From the NCBI GenBank assembly GCA_023382535.1, contig JAHDWA010000117.1:1-19980 (forward strand): 19,980 bases of DNA, written 5' to 3'. Under the pieces are notes generated by a model. The model was not told where the DNA came from, ran no database searches, and saw only the letters and a list, made by a program, of their open reading frames with translations. The translations under genes and the position numbers were made by a program. This document shows, piece after piece, positions 7,586-15,212 of this stretch (its first letter is position 1; each line of letters starts with the position of its first letter). Origin of the DNA: Anaerolineae bacterium. Its GTDB lineage: Bacteria; Chloroflexota; Anaerolineae; 4572-78; J111.

Positions 7586-10270
7586 ATGAAAAAAGTTAAC
7601 CAACTTATTAGCATTTTCATCCTCATCATGACTCTGACCGCCTCAATAGTCAGTGTTCCCGACGTTTCTGCTCGAAGCAACATTTCTCCCCATCTGACCG
7701 AAGCCTATGGTAAGTTACCCTTGCGCTTTGAGGCCAATCTTGGCCAAACTGATCCAGCCGCAAAATTCATCTCTCGTGGGCCAGGATACAGCATGTATCT
7801 GACTGAAGAGGGTTTTGTATTAGCGCTTAGCCAGTTGCAAGGGGTTGTTTCGGCTGAGGATACCGCAGAACAGCCGGCCGCTCCGGCGGTTGTGCAAATG
7901 TCGCTGGCCGGTGAAGCCAACGCCCCGCGGAAAATAGAAGGGCTCCATGAACTGGCGGGACGCAGCAATTACCTGATTGGCGACGACCGCAGCGAATGGG
8001 TCACCAATGTACCCAATTATACACAAGTGCGATACGACGAAATTTATTCGGGCATTGACTTGCAGCTTTATGGCAATAGCCAGGGTCAACTAGAATATGA
8101 CTTTATTGTCGCTCCGGGCAGTGATCCCAATCAGATCGTCATGGAATTTGCCGGAGCCGAGTCGGTGGAACTGGATGAAGTCGGCAATATTCGCTTGCGC
8201 TTGCCCGGCGGTGAAACCCTACACCAATACGCCCCCACCATCTATCAGGAAAGAAATGGGGAGCAGTTGAGTGTAGCCGGCAGCTATACCCTGTCGGGCG
8301 ACCAGGTTCGCCTGCAACTGGGGCACTACGACGAGGAACTGCCTCTGGTAATTGATCCCGTTTTGTACTACAGCACCTTTCTGGGAGGCAGCAGTAACGA
8401 TATAGCTTATGACATTGCCGTTGACCAGAATGGCAGCGCTTACGTAACCGGCTACACCTATAGCCTCGACTTCGTGGTCTCGGATAGCGGCAACTACTAC
8501 GATGGGGATCATAACGGCAGCGAAGATGTCTTCGTCACCAAAATTGACCCGACCGGCACCGCCTTTATCTACAGCACCTACATCGGCGGTGACGATAACG
8601 AGGGAGGCCTGGGGATCGCCGTCGACTCCAACGACCAGGCTTACATTACCGGTTATACCCGCAGTTACAACTTCCCCGAAGGCAATGGCGGCTGGGGGAT
8701 GCAATCCATCCACACCCAAGGTAGTTTTGGGAGCGGCTATCTTAATGGAACTGAAGACGCTTTTGCCATAAAGGTAAGTGCCACAGGTTCTGACCTGGTT
8801 TACGCCAACTATCTGGGGGGATGGTCCAATGACCGGGGGCAAGATATTGCCGTCGACTCCGCCGGCGCAGCCTATATTACCGGTTACACCTTTAGCGAGG
8901 ATTTCCCGGTTGAGGGCAGCTACCTTCAGTATTATCTCCAGGGCAGCGAAGATGTGTTCGTTACAAAAGTTAGCCCGGAAGGGGATTACCTGGAATATAG
9001 CACCTATCTGGGTAGTTCCAGCACAGATGTTGGCACCAGTATTGCCGTCGACTCCGGCGGTTACGCTTACGTAGCTGGATATAGTTATGGTTGGTTCCCT
9101 ATTACCTACGGGAGTTTCGACGATTATCCGAACGGGGCGCAAGAAGGTTTTGTGGCCAAGATTAACACCAATGGCCCGGAAATGGTTTACAGCACCTTCC
9201 TGGGCGGCAGCGGCAACGACGCCATTTATGACCTCGCGCTCGATGGCGGCAACAATGTTTACCTGACCGGCAAAACCTACAGCCAAAACTTTCCAACCAC
9301 GGCTGGAGCCTTTGACCGTGGCTACAGCGGTGGGGAGGACGTGTTTGTTACCAAGTTAGATGCCTTTGGGGCCAACCTGATCTACAGTACTTTCCTGGGT
9401 GGCAGTCTGGCCAATTCGGCCAACGATGCCGGGTACGGCCTCGCCGTGGATCTGACCGGGCAAGTTTTTGTGACCGGTTATACCTATAGCGCCAGTTTCC
9501 CAACCACCCCGGATGCGTTCGACACCAGCCACAACGGCAATGAGGACGTCTTTATTACCCATTTAAGCGAAGACGGCAGCCAGTTGATGTATAGCTCCTT
9601 CCTCGGCGCTCAAAATAATGAGGCCGGCTACGGCGTTGCGGTCGATTTTGCAGGCAATGCCTATGTGACTGGCTATACCCGAAGCAATCACTTCCCCACG
9701 GCAGGGGAGGTCCCTGAACCTGTTTACCAGGGTGGCGGCATCGACGCTTTTATTGCCAAGATTTACGTGAATGGCGAATTACCTCAAGATCCCGACGCCG
9801 ACAATGATGGGCTGCCGGACCAATGGGAAGCGGATAACGGTCTTGATCCCCAGGTCAACGATGCGAATAGCGACCTTGATCACGATGGCCTGACCAACCT
9901 GGAAGAATATCAGGGCGGCACTAACCCGAATGACCACGACAGCGACAACGATGGTATGCCGGACGGGTGGGAGGTAGATAATGCCTTTAATCCAAAAGCC
10001 AACGATTCAAGCGGGGATCTCGACGACGACGGTCTGACCAATCTGGAAGAATTCCAGAATGGCACTCATCCCAATGACGGCGACAGTGACAATGACGCTC
10101 TGCCCGATGGCTGGGAAGTTGACAACAACCTTAACCCGCTCGTGGACGATGCCTCCGGCGACCCGGATCACGACAACTTGACCAATCTGGAAGAGTACCA
10201 GGGTGGCACCGATCCGCACGTCGCCCAACAGGGGCCGCCCCAATATTATCTACCTATCATTCGCAAGTAA
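7586..10270 (+). CDS. Secreted SBBP beta-propeller protein with calcium-binding repeats
   Basis: This 894-residue protein starts with a typical Sec signal peptide (basic MKK, hydrophobic core to about 24, VSA cleavage motif near 29). Residues about 40-265 match the N-terminal domain usual in SBBP-repeat proteins (RFEANLGQTD, FISRGPGYSMYL, YSGIDLQLYG, LVIDP). Seven SBBP repeats follow (about 265-735), each with Y-S-T-[FY]-L-G-G, a-V-D and V-T-G-Y-T. Three Asp-rich thrombospondin-3/EF-hand-like repeats of about 50 residues come next (DADNDGLPD, DLDHDGLTNLEEY), probably calcium-binding. The end, QYYLPIIRK, resembles the C-terminal motif of many secreted Chloroflexota proteins. It lacks the tag and is the only clearly exported product in the array. 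Probably extracellular or surface-attached; partner unknown. Confidence 0.93.
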   Translation: MKKVNQLISIFILIMTLTASIVSVPDVSARSNISPHLTEAYGKLPLRFEANLGQTDPAAKFISRGPGYSMYLTEEGFVLALSQLQGVVSAEDTAEQPAAPAVVQMSLAGEANAPRKIEGLHELAGRSNYLIGDDRSEWVTNVPNYTQVRYDEIYSGIDLQLYGNSQGQLEYDFIVAPGSDPNQIVMEFAGAESVELDEVGNIRLRLPGGETLHQYAPTIYQERNGEQLSVAGSYTLSGDQVRLQLGHYDEELPLVIDPVLYYSTFLGGSSNDIAYDIAVDQNGSAYVTGYTYSLDFVVSDSGNYYDGDHNGSEDVFVTKIDPTGTAFIYSTYIGGDDNEGGLGIAVDSNDQAYITGYTRSYNFPEGNGGWGMQSIHTQGSFGSGYLNGTEDAFAIKVSATGSDLVYANYLGGWSNDRGQDIAVDSAGAAYITGYTFSEDFPVEGSYLQYYLQGSEDVFVTKVSPEGDYLEYSTYLGSSSTDVGTSIAVDSGGYAYVAGYSYGWFPITYGSFDDYPNGAQEGFVAKINTNGPEMVYSTFLGGSGNDAIYDLALDGGNNVYLTGKTYSQNFPTTAGAFDRGYSGGEDVFVTKLDAFGANLIYSTFLGGSLANSANDAGYGLAVDLTGQVFVTGYTYSASFPTTPDAFDTSHNGNEDVFITHLSEDGSQLMYSSFLGAQNNEAGYGVAVDFAGNAYVTGYTRSNHFPTAGEVPEPVYQGGGIDAFIAKIYVNGELPQDPDADNDGLPDQWEADNGLDPQVNDANSDLDHDGLTNLEEYQGGTNPNDHDSDNDGMPDGWEVDNAFNPKANDSSGDLDDDGLTNLEEFQNGTHPNDGDSDNDALPDGWEVDNNLNPLVDDASGDPDHDNLTNLEEYQGGTDPHVAQQGPPQYYLPIIRK
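9791..10216 (+). repeat. Three tandem Asp-rich (TSP3-like) coding repeats
   Basis: Three units of about 140-150 nt encode the same pattern: an Asp/Asn-rich loop, DGLPD/DGMPD/DALPD, W-E-x-D-N, a spacer, then D-x-D-H/D-D-x-L-T-N-L-E-E and GGT/NGT-x-P. The repeats are similar at the DNA level, for example in the LTNLEE segment, so unit gain or loss by recombination is plausible. The Asp spacing is that of calcium-binding thrombospondin type 3 or dockerin-like loops. Confidence 0.75.
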
Positions 10271-10289
10271 GGATTGAAAGCAACAAAAA

Positions 10290-10317
10290 CCCTGCCCGGT
10301 TTAATAACCGGGCAGGG
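10290..10317 (+). terminator. Strong 12-bp hairpin after the SBBP gene
   Basis: CCCTGCCCGGTT (10290-10301) and AACCGGGCAGGG (10306-10317) form a perfect 12-bp stem with a TAAT loop, 20 nt after the stop codon. No T-run follows on the + strand, but A-rich sequence precedes it (CAACAAAAA). A classic U-tract is therefore present only for minus-strand transcripts. It may stabilise the 3' end of the SBBP message, partly terminate it, or stop antisense transcription into that gene. Confidence 0.55.
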
Positions 10318-10351
10318 TAGACCCTGACAGAAGTAGTAAAGCGGGACATTG

Positions 10352-10498
10352 ATGAGTCTGAAAGCAAATCTGACCGAGACCATAGGCCGTTCAGTTCGTG
10401 TCGAGTTCAATCCTATTTGTTTGCCGGACGAAACCATCCAGGTTTTGTCGGAGAAGGAAAGCACACCTTGCCACAGCTTGCTGGTAAGGGGCCGGTAG
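10352..10498 (+). CDS. Possible small protein (48 residues)
   Basis: A short frame fills most of the gap between the hairpin and the next tagged gene. It runs from ATG 10352 to TAG 10496-10498 and is preceded by a weak AAAGCGGG purine stretch. The peptide begins MSLKANLTETIGRSVRVEF and contains two Cys. It has no tag and no recognisable motif. It may be a real small gene or a chance frame in a 250-nt intergenic region. Confidence 0.25.
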   Translation: MSLKANLTETIGRSVRVEFNPICLPDETIQVLSEKESTPCHSLLVRGR

Positions 10499-10520
10499 AA
10501 CAGGATGCGCCTTCACGCTT

Positions 10521-11486
10521 ATGAGTTGCGAGAAAACAACAAATCAGGTCAGTAAACATGGTGCTGTAGCCGCCGGGCTGCCGGGCGTGACCAGTAAGAG
10601 CGCTAATACGATTGGGAGCGTGATCGCGCGTCAGATACGTCAAGGTTACCAGAAAATGGCGCCAATCGCAACGGTAGTTGTAGACGCCGCCCAGGATAGG
10701 GACAAGGTTGAGGCAGCCTACACGCTGGGAACGATTGGGGCCGGCACAACCCAGGTGATGAAAATTGGACGCGGTTCGGCTGACAAATCAAATCAGCTGT
10801 CCAAGATGCGTAAGATCTCCCGGGTACTGGGACAGACGCTTGCTTTGGCCGAAAGACCTCCCAAAGATATGGGCGCAATGGTCAGTGGAATTATCCTCAG
10901 AACTGCGGGATTTCGGGGAATCCGGGCCATAGCCGGAACGTTGGCCAAATATACCGTTGAAGCGGGAACTCGGGTAGTTGGTACGCGGTTGGCTGAAGCC
11001 ACGCGCACTCAGGATGGTGGGACCCTGATCCAGACCAAACGCCGCTTTCTGTTTTTGAAATCTCAAAAAGAAGTACCGCTTTGGAAATCCAGGTTGACCA
11101 ACCTACTCAACCGAAACGATGTCGTTGGCGGCGCCTTCGACAGCAGCCACCTGGTTTCCAGTGAGGGCACGATGTTTAAGCTGGATGGGGTGACCTGGCA
11201 TCGCGGAACGACCGTCATCAGAATGCCGGAAGGCCGGCGCACCATCACCCATCTTCAAACGCTTAAAATGCCGGCGACTCACTATTATTTTGACCGACCC
11301 ATATTTGATGAGCAGGCCTTTGGGATAGCTGATAATAAGCTCAATCCGGAGACTGTACCCGGTTATGTAGGTATGATCAGCAGGTCCGAGTCGCTTATGC
11401 CGCTATGGTCAAAAACTAAAACCTCGTTGATATTAACACGCTTGCACTGGCCCCCCAAACGCAAGAAGAAGTCGAGTGGAGTTTGA
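10521..11486 (+). CDS. MSCE-tagged WHRGT-domain protein, compact form
   Basis: This 321-residue protein shows the family domain most cleanly. The tag is 1-27 (MSCEKTT, AAGLPGVTSKS). Residues 30-165 are a helical, Ala/Gly-rich region with a moderately hydrophobic stretch at about 118-145. The domain (about 172-311) contains RRFLFLK, VPLWKSRLTNLLNR, a SSEG-x-MFK segment, WHRGT (W226, H227), THLQ (H244), PATHYYFDRP (H254), VPGYVG and a closing LILTRLHWP. A basic tail, KRKKK, ends the protein. No good Shine-Dalgarno is visible before ATG 10521. Its TGA lies 3 nt before the next ATG. Function unknown. Confidence 0.85.
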   Translation: MSCEKTTNQVSKHGAVAAGLPGVTSKSANTIGSVIARQIRQGYQKMAPIATVVVDAAQDRDKVEAAYTLGTIGAGTTQVMKIGRGSADKSNQLSKMRKISRVLGQTLALAERPPKDMGAMVSGIILRTAGFRGIRAIAGTLAKYTVEAGTRVVGTRLAEATRTQDGGTLIQTKRRFLFLKSQKEVPLWKSRLTNLLNRNDVVGGAFDSSHLVSSEGTMFKLDGVTWHRGTTVIRMPEGRRTITHLQTLKMPATHYYFDRPIFDEQAFGIADNKLNPETVPGYVGMISRSESLMPLWSKTKTSLILTRLHWPPKRKKKSSGV

Positions 11487-11489
11487 GTT

Positions 11490-12481
11490 ATGAGTTGCGA
11501 AAACAATGCCAATCATTTCAGTAAGGCCGCCAGCCAGGCCGCAGGGTTACCAATCATTGTTAGCAAGTCAGGATTTGTCTTTGGCAGAATGATCTACAAT
11601 CTTGATCCCACTCGTAATTTTGGAGCCATAACGGTAATGGCTAGGAAAATGAGCAAGGTTGCTCGTGACATTAACCCGATGATAGGTGTAGGAAAATCCC
11701 TCTATCGAACGGGTGAAAATCCGGTCAAAGCCGTAACCTATATGGAGCGGATAATGCAGGAACTAGGGATTGGAGAAACCTTTTCCAGAGGAGCTACAAC
11801 CACGGTCAAAACGGCAGAAAATTTAGCGGGCACAGGCGCGGCTTTTGTCGGGTATGCGATGGGTATAGCAGGGCCGGAAGGAGATCCCCAAAAATCGTCC
11901 TTGGCGCAGGAATTGGCCAAACTTCGAGATGTAGCTTCAAGTCGTCCTGGCCAATTTATCATCACCAAATTGATTCCTCAGCTTGGGTTACCATTGCTGG
12001 TGGGTCAATTAGCGAGGGGAGTCTTCAGTGTAGGCGTGTCTCAACTGGTGAGATTATCCAGAATCCGCGACCTGGGCACGACGACACAAGAGAAAAACCT
12101 TTTGTTCTTTTTCAAACGAAACGTTCCGGTAAAGATGTGGGGATCGAGTCTAACGCCGACTTTGAACCGCTTGGATCTGGTGGGTAATCCGCAACGAATC
12201 ACATCTAATAGCGGCGCAATGTTTAGGTTGGGTAAAGCAGGAAGTACCTGGCATAACGGCACGACTGTAGTCAAAACGGGGAATGGCCAAAGCCGAACCA
12301 TTACGCATCTACAGGATTTAACCTTCCCGGCCAACCATTACTACTTTAACAGGCAAATATCTAACAAGGAAGCTGTGGGTATAGCCTCCAGTCAGGTTAA
12401 GCCGAAGTCGGTTTCTGGCTATGTTGGATATGTATCCCCGGTAGAAGGATTGATGCCTGCTTGGGCTAACGCTAAGCAATG
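11490..12481 (+). repeat. Tandem gene duplication, copy A
   Basis: This segment aligns without visible gaps to 14111-15102 (constant offset 2621). The first 300 or so bases differ at many sites, but 11897-12014 and 14518-14635 are identical over 118 nt. The uneven divergence suggests gene conversion after duplication. Confidence 0.85.
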
Positions 12482-13921
12482 CCTCAGTGAGCTGCCCAGC
12501 CTAGAGGCTGGGGTTCCTGCTTCAACGAGGGGCACCAGACTTTCGCCCTGCAACCTCCCCTCTCTGTCAGGCGTTGCCGTCACGAGGGCGGCCCTTCCCG
12601 TGGCTCCCACGGTAGGTGATGGTTCTAAATTATTTGAGGCGTTATCATCCCGGTCGTGCTGTTTGCCACAATCCGGGCAAGTCCAGGAGGATTGACCTTG
12701 TTTCAAATCTCGATTGATATAGCCGCAACCGGGAGTAGAGCAGAGCCGAGAGCTGGGGTAAAACCTATCAAACCGTTCTACATAGCTCCCGTACCATTGA
12801 CCTTTATAGACGATGAACTCGGCAAACATACCCCACCCACTATCGGCAATGCTTTTGGCCAGACGGTGATTGCGGACCATCCCGGTGATGTTCAAGGTTT
12901 CAAGGCCAATATGGCCGAAAGCAGCCACAACCTGGCGAGATGCCTTGTGCAAGAAATCTTTGCGCTGATTAGCCACCTTTTCGTGCTGCCGGGCCAGGGC
13001 CAGCCTTGCTTTAGCCCTGTTTTTACTGCCCTGCTTGCGGCGGCTGAGTTGCCGCTGCAACCGTTTGAGTTTTTTCTCGGCTTTCCGCAGGTGGTTGGGG
13101 TGTTCAATCACCGTCCGGCCATCCGGCAGGGGCCTGCTCAAGGTGGCAAAGCGCCGGAGGCCGACATCAATCCCGACCGGCGGCTTGCCGCCAAACTCAG
13201 GGGCAGGTCGTTTCACTTCACATTGGATGGAGATGAAATACTTGCCGGACTTGGTTTTCGTCACGGTGCAGTTTTTCATCTCCCCTTCCATTGGCCGGTG
13301 AAACACCGCCCGAACCTGGCCCACCTTGGGCAAGTAGATCCGACTGCCTGTCACCTTGAACCGCTGCGGATAGGTGATGGACTGCTCGTCGTGCTTGCTG
13401 TGATAGTGGGGATATCCTTTGGGCATTCCGTCCTTGCGCGGTTTGCCGTTGCCCGCAGGCAACGTCCCCTCCCGTTTCATCCTGAAAAAGTTCCGGTAAG
13501 CCGTATCCAGCTGGTCCAGCGCACCCTGAAGCACCTGCGAATCGCCCTGGTTCAGCCAGCTATGCTGCTCGGTCTGTTTCAACTCTTTCAGGATGACCTG
13601 CATATCTTCTTTGCTGAGGGTCAGACCGTGCTGAAACCAGGCCTCCTTTTTGAGGGTCAGGAAATGGTTATAGACAAAGCGGGCCTGTCCAAACTGGATG
13701 GCCAACTCGTGCTTCTGGATTTCGTTGGGGTAGATGCGAAAGCGGTAGCCGATCCGGGTCAGGTCGCAGCCACAACTGCTGATTGCCCCGGACAGGAGCC
13801 GCTTGCTGAAGCGTTTCGGAAAGGTCTTTTTGACCCCGCACGCGCAGACACATTGAACGCCGCGCTTAGCGGTCAGGCCCACGACTTCGAGTTTTCCGAG
13901 TTTCTGACCTACGACAATCAT
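12419..13921 (-). CDS. tnpB: TnpB RNA-guided nuclease with N-terminal zinc-binding extension
   Basis: This 500-residue IS200/IS605 OrfB-type protein reads from ATG 13921 on the minus strand, with AAGGG 7 nt upstream. Residues 59-480 are a standard TnpB. It starts at YRFRIYPNEIQ, with RuvC-I D252 (GIDVGLRRFAT), RuvC-II E341 (GLETLNITGM), a zinc finger C394/C399...C415/C418 and RuvC-III HDRDDNAS (D425). The first Cys pair is spaced CX4C rather than the usual CXXC. Residues 1-57 are an unusual extension with C24-V-C26-A-C28-G and S-C50-G-C52, like the small zinc domain of phage homing endonucleases. The last 20 codons lie in host DNA, because the frame stays open through the element's end. No TnpA is present, so mobility would need a helper in trans. 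Confidence 0.92.
   Translation of the reverse strand: MIVVGQKLGKLEVVGLTAKRGVQCVCACGVKKTFPKRFSKRLLSGAISSCGCDLTRIGYRFRIYPNEIQKHELAIQFGQARFVYNHFLTLKKEAWFQHGLTLSKEDMQVILKELKQTEQHSWLNQGDSQVLQGALDQLDTAYRNFFRMKREGTLPAGNGKPRKDGMPKGYPHYHSKHDEQSITYPQRFKVTGSRIYLPKVGQVRAVFHRPMEGEMKNCTVTKTKSGKYFISIQCEVKRPAPEFGGKPPVGIDVGLRRFATLSRPLPDGRTVIEHPNHLRKAEKKLKRLQRQLSRRKQGSKNRAKARLALARQHEKVANQRKDFLHKASRQVVAAFGHIGLETLNITGMVRNHRLAKSIADSGWGMFAEFIVYKGQWYGSYVERFDRFYPSSRLCSTPGCGYINRDLKQGQSSWTCPDCGKQHDRDDNASNNLEPSPTVGATGRAALVTATPDREGRLQGESLVPLVEAGTPASRLGSSLRHCLALAQAGINPSTGDTYPT
12483..12630 (-). ncRNA. Predicted omega-RNA (TnpB guide RNA scaffold)
   Basis: In this family the guide RNA covers the 3' end of tnpB and the element's right end, with the guide taken from flanking DNA. 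Here the minus strand shows GAAGCAGGAACCCCAGCC then TCTA then GGCTGGG, typical of such right ends, and an additional CCGTGG/CCACGG hairpin at 12598-12612. The 5' boundary is a guess. The guide would begin at the host junction and read GCATTGCTTAGCGTTAGC, antisense to the interrupted gene. Confidence 0.5.
12495..12512. repeat. Right-end hairpin of the TnpB element
   Basis: CCCAGCC (12495-12501) and GGCTGGG (12506-12512) form a perfect 7-bp stem with a 4-nt loop, 12 nt from the inferred host junction. On the minus strand this is the last hairpin of the predicted omega-RNA. Confidence 0.75.
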
Positions 13922-13965
13922 TTAGCTACCCTTAGGGTTCGCCGTGATACCGAACAGGTGTTCTG

Positions 13966-13994
13966 ATTATAAAACCACTGACTCACGAGCGCAA
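13966..13994 (-). promoter_or_regulatory. Putative tnpB promoter in the element's left end
   Basis: On the minus strand TATAAT (13971-13966) is a perfect -10. It is preceded after 17 nt by TTGCGC (13994-13989), a weak -35. Transcription would start about 37 nt before the tnpB start codon. Confidence 0.5.
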
Positions 13995-14003
13995 ATCTGC
14001 CAC

Positions 14004-14022
14004 GCCAGGCTAAAAGCCCGGC
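14004..14022. repeat. Left-end hairpin of the TnpB element
   Basis: GCCAGGC (14004-14010) pairs with GCCCGGC (14016-14022) over 7 bp around a TAAAA loop, with one mismatch on this strand that becomes a wobble on the other. It lies 25 nt inside the inferred left junction, where IS605-type transposases recognise a subterminal hairpin. Confidence 0.6.
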
Positions 14023-14110
14023 TGAACCAGGGTGATTTTAAGCGAAAACACAAAAAAGTCCTTTTATCCCAGGACTAAAGTGCCGGGATTTACGAACTTA
14101 TCTTTAAGCT

Positions 14111-15102
14111 ATGAGTTGCGAAAACAACACCAATCATTTGAGCAAGACCGCCAGCCAGGCCGCAGGGTTACCAGCCATTGCCAGCAAGTCGGGATTTGTT
14201 TTTGGCAGAATGATCTACAATCTTGATCCCACTCGTAATTTTGGAGCCATAACGGCAACGGCTAGGAAAATGAGCAAGGTCACTCGTGATATCAACCCTA
14301 TGACCAGTGTAGGAAAATCTCTCTATCGAACGGGTGAAAACTCGGCCAAACCAGTAGCCTATACGGACCGGATTATGCGAGAATTGGGGATCGGGGAAAC
14401 CCTTTCCGGAGGAGCTGCAACCACGGTCAAAACGGCAGAAAATTTAGCGGGCACAGGCATGGCTTTCGTCGGGTATGCGATGGGTATAGCAGGGCCGGAA
14501 GGAGATCCCCAAAAACGGTCCTTGGCGCAGGAATTGGCCAAACTTCGAGATGTAGCTTCAAGTCGTCCTGGCCAATTTATCATCACCAAATTGATTCCTC
14601 AGCTTGGGTTACCATTGCTGGTGGGTCAATTAGCGCGGGGAGCTTTCAGCGTGGGAGTGTCTCAACTGGTGAGATTATCCAGAACCCGCAACCTGGGCAC
14701 GACGACACAAGAAAAAAACCTCTTGTTCTTTTTCAAGCGAAACATTCCGGTAAAGATGTGGGGATCGAGTCTCACACCGACTTTGAACCGCTTGGATGTA
14801 GTGGGTAATCCCCAAAAGATCATCTCCAATAGCGGGGTAATGTTTAGGTTGGGCAAAGTGGGAAGTACCTGGCATAACGGCACGACTGTAGTCAAAATGG
14901 GGAATGGCCAAAGCCGCACTATTACGCATCTACAGGATTTAACCTTCCCGGCCAACCACTACTACTTTAATAGGCAAATTTCTAATAAAGAAGCTGTGGG
15001 TATAGCCTCCGGTCAGGTTAAGCCGAAGTCGGTTTCTGGCTATGTTGGATATGTATCCCCGGTAGAAGGATTGATGCCTGCTTGGGCTAACGCTAAGCAA
15101 TG
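14111..15102 (+). repeat. Tandem gene duplication, copy B
   Basis: Partner of the repeat at 11490-12481. The uninterrupted sequence after 15102 reads TCTTATAAAGG where copy A has the TnpB element. Confidence 0.85.
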
Positions 15103-15166
15103 TCTTATAAAGGCTTATCTATCGTATGGGCTACTCTCAAGTAAGAAATCTGAATACGAAGGCTAA
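14111..15166 (+). CDS. MSCE-tagged WHRGT-domain protein, intact copy B
   Basis: This 351-residue intact partner of the interrupted gene at 11490 has the tag (MSCENN, AAGLPAIASKSGF). Next is a helical region with VGYAMGIAGPEG, a motif also seen in the gene at 15213 (AGYVAGIAGPEN), and a hydrophobic stretch (about 155-185, KLIPQLGLPLLVGQLARG). The family domain holds KNLLFFFKR, VKMWGSSLTPTLNR, WHNGT (Asn for Arg), THLQ, ANHYYFNRQ, SGYVGYVS and AKQCLIKAYL. It keeps the 20-residue tail that copy A has lost, so it shows the empty insertion site. No clear Shine-Dalgarno precedes ATG 14111. Function unknown. Confidence 0.87.
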   Translation: MSCENNTNHLSKTASQAAGLPAIASKSGFVFGRMIYNLDPTRNFGAITATARKMSKVTRDINPMTSVGKSLYRTGENSAKPVAYTDRIMRELGIGETLSGGAATTVKTAENLAGTGMAFVGYAMGIAGPEGDPQKRSLAQELAKLRDVASSRPGQFIITKLIPQLGLPLLVGQLARGAFSVGVSQLVRLSRTRNLGTTTQEKNLLFFFKRNIPVKMWGSSLTPTLNRLDVVGNPQKIISNSGVMFRLGKVGSTWHNGTTVVKMGNGQSRTITHLQDLTFPANHYYFNRQISNKEAVGIASGQVKPKSVSGYVGYVSPVEGLMPAWANAKQCLIKAYLSYGLLSSKKSEYEG

Positions 15167-15212
15167 CAAATTTGGTCAAATGTGTAAGTAGAAATTGAAT
15201 TAGGAGTCATTT

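Larger units (their letters stand above)
11490..12695 (+). pseudogene. MSCE-tagged WHRGT-domain gene, 3' end replaced by a TnpB element (copy A)
   Basis: Copy A of a tandem pair; copy B is the intact gene at 14111. The frame matches copy B from the tag (MSCENN) through the WHNGT, THLQ and HYYFNRQ motifs up to AKQC (residue 331, ending 12482). There the TnpB element begins. The frame stays open for about 70 more codons through the element's right end, so a chimeric 401-residue product ending in PQSGQVQED would be made. Only about 19 native C-terminal residues are lost. Sequence just after the element (from about 14048) reads KSPFIPGL...RTYL and stops 3 nt before copy B, which fits the displaced tail. 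The core domain is complete, so the product could still work. Confidence 0.8.
12483..14047 (-). mobile_element. TnpB-only IS605/IS1341-type element inserted in copy A
   Basis: Boundaries come from comparing interrupted copy A with intact copy B. Homology stops at about 12482 and the displaced host tail resumes at about 14048, uncertain by a few bases. There are no terminal inverted repeats and no target duplication, as expected for this family. Each end has a subterminal hairpin: GCCAGGC/GCCCGGC (14004-14022, left end) and CCCAGCC/GGCTGGG (12495-12512, right end). The element lies antisense to the host gene and carries only tnpB. The bases flanking the left end on the minus strand read TTTTTTGTGT, which would contain the target motif (TAM). 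Confidence 0.85.

Noticed and set aside
8219..9286. Minus-strand frame of 355 codons inside the SBBP gene
   Set aside because: Repetitive composition mirrors the SBBP repeats on the opposite strand. The sense gene has clear domains.
12656..13966. Long + strand open frame of 436 codons
   Set aside because: It is the exact antisense of tnpB, which has all catalytic motifs. The + frame has no family features.
14032..14226. 64-codon frame between the element and copy B
   Set aside because: It begins inside the TnpB element's left end and runs out of frame into copy B. The displaced tail of copy A explains the overlap region better.
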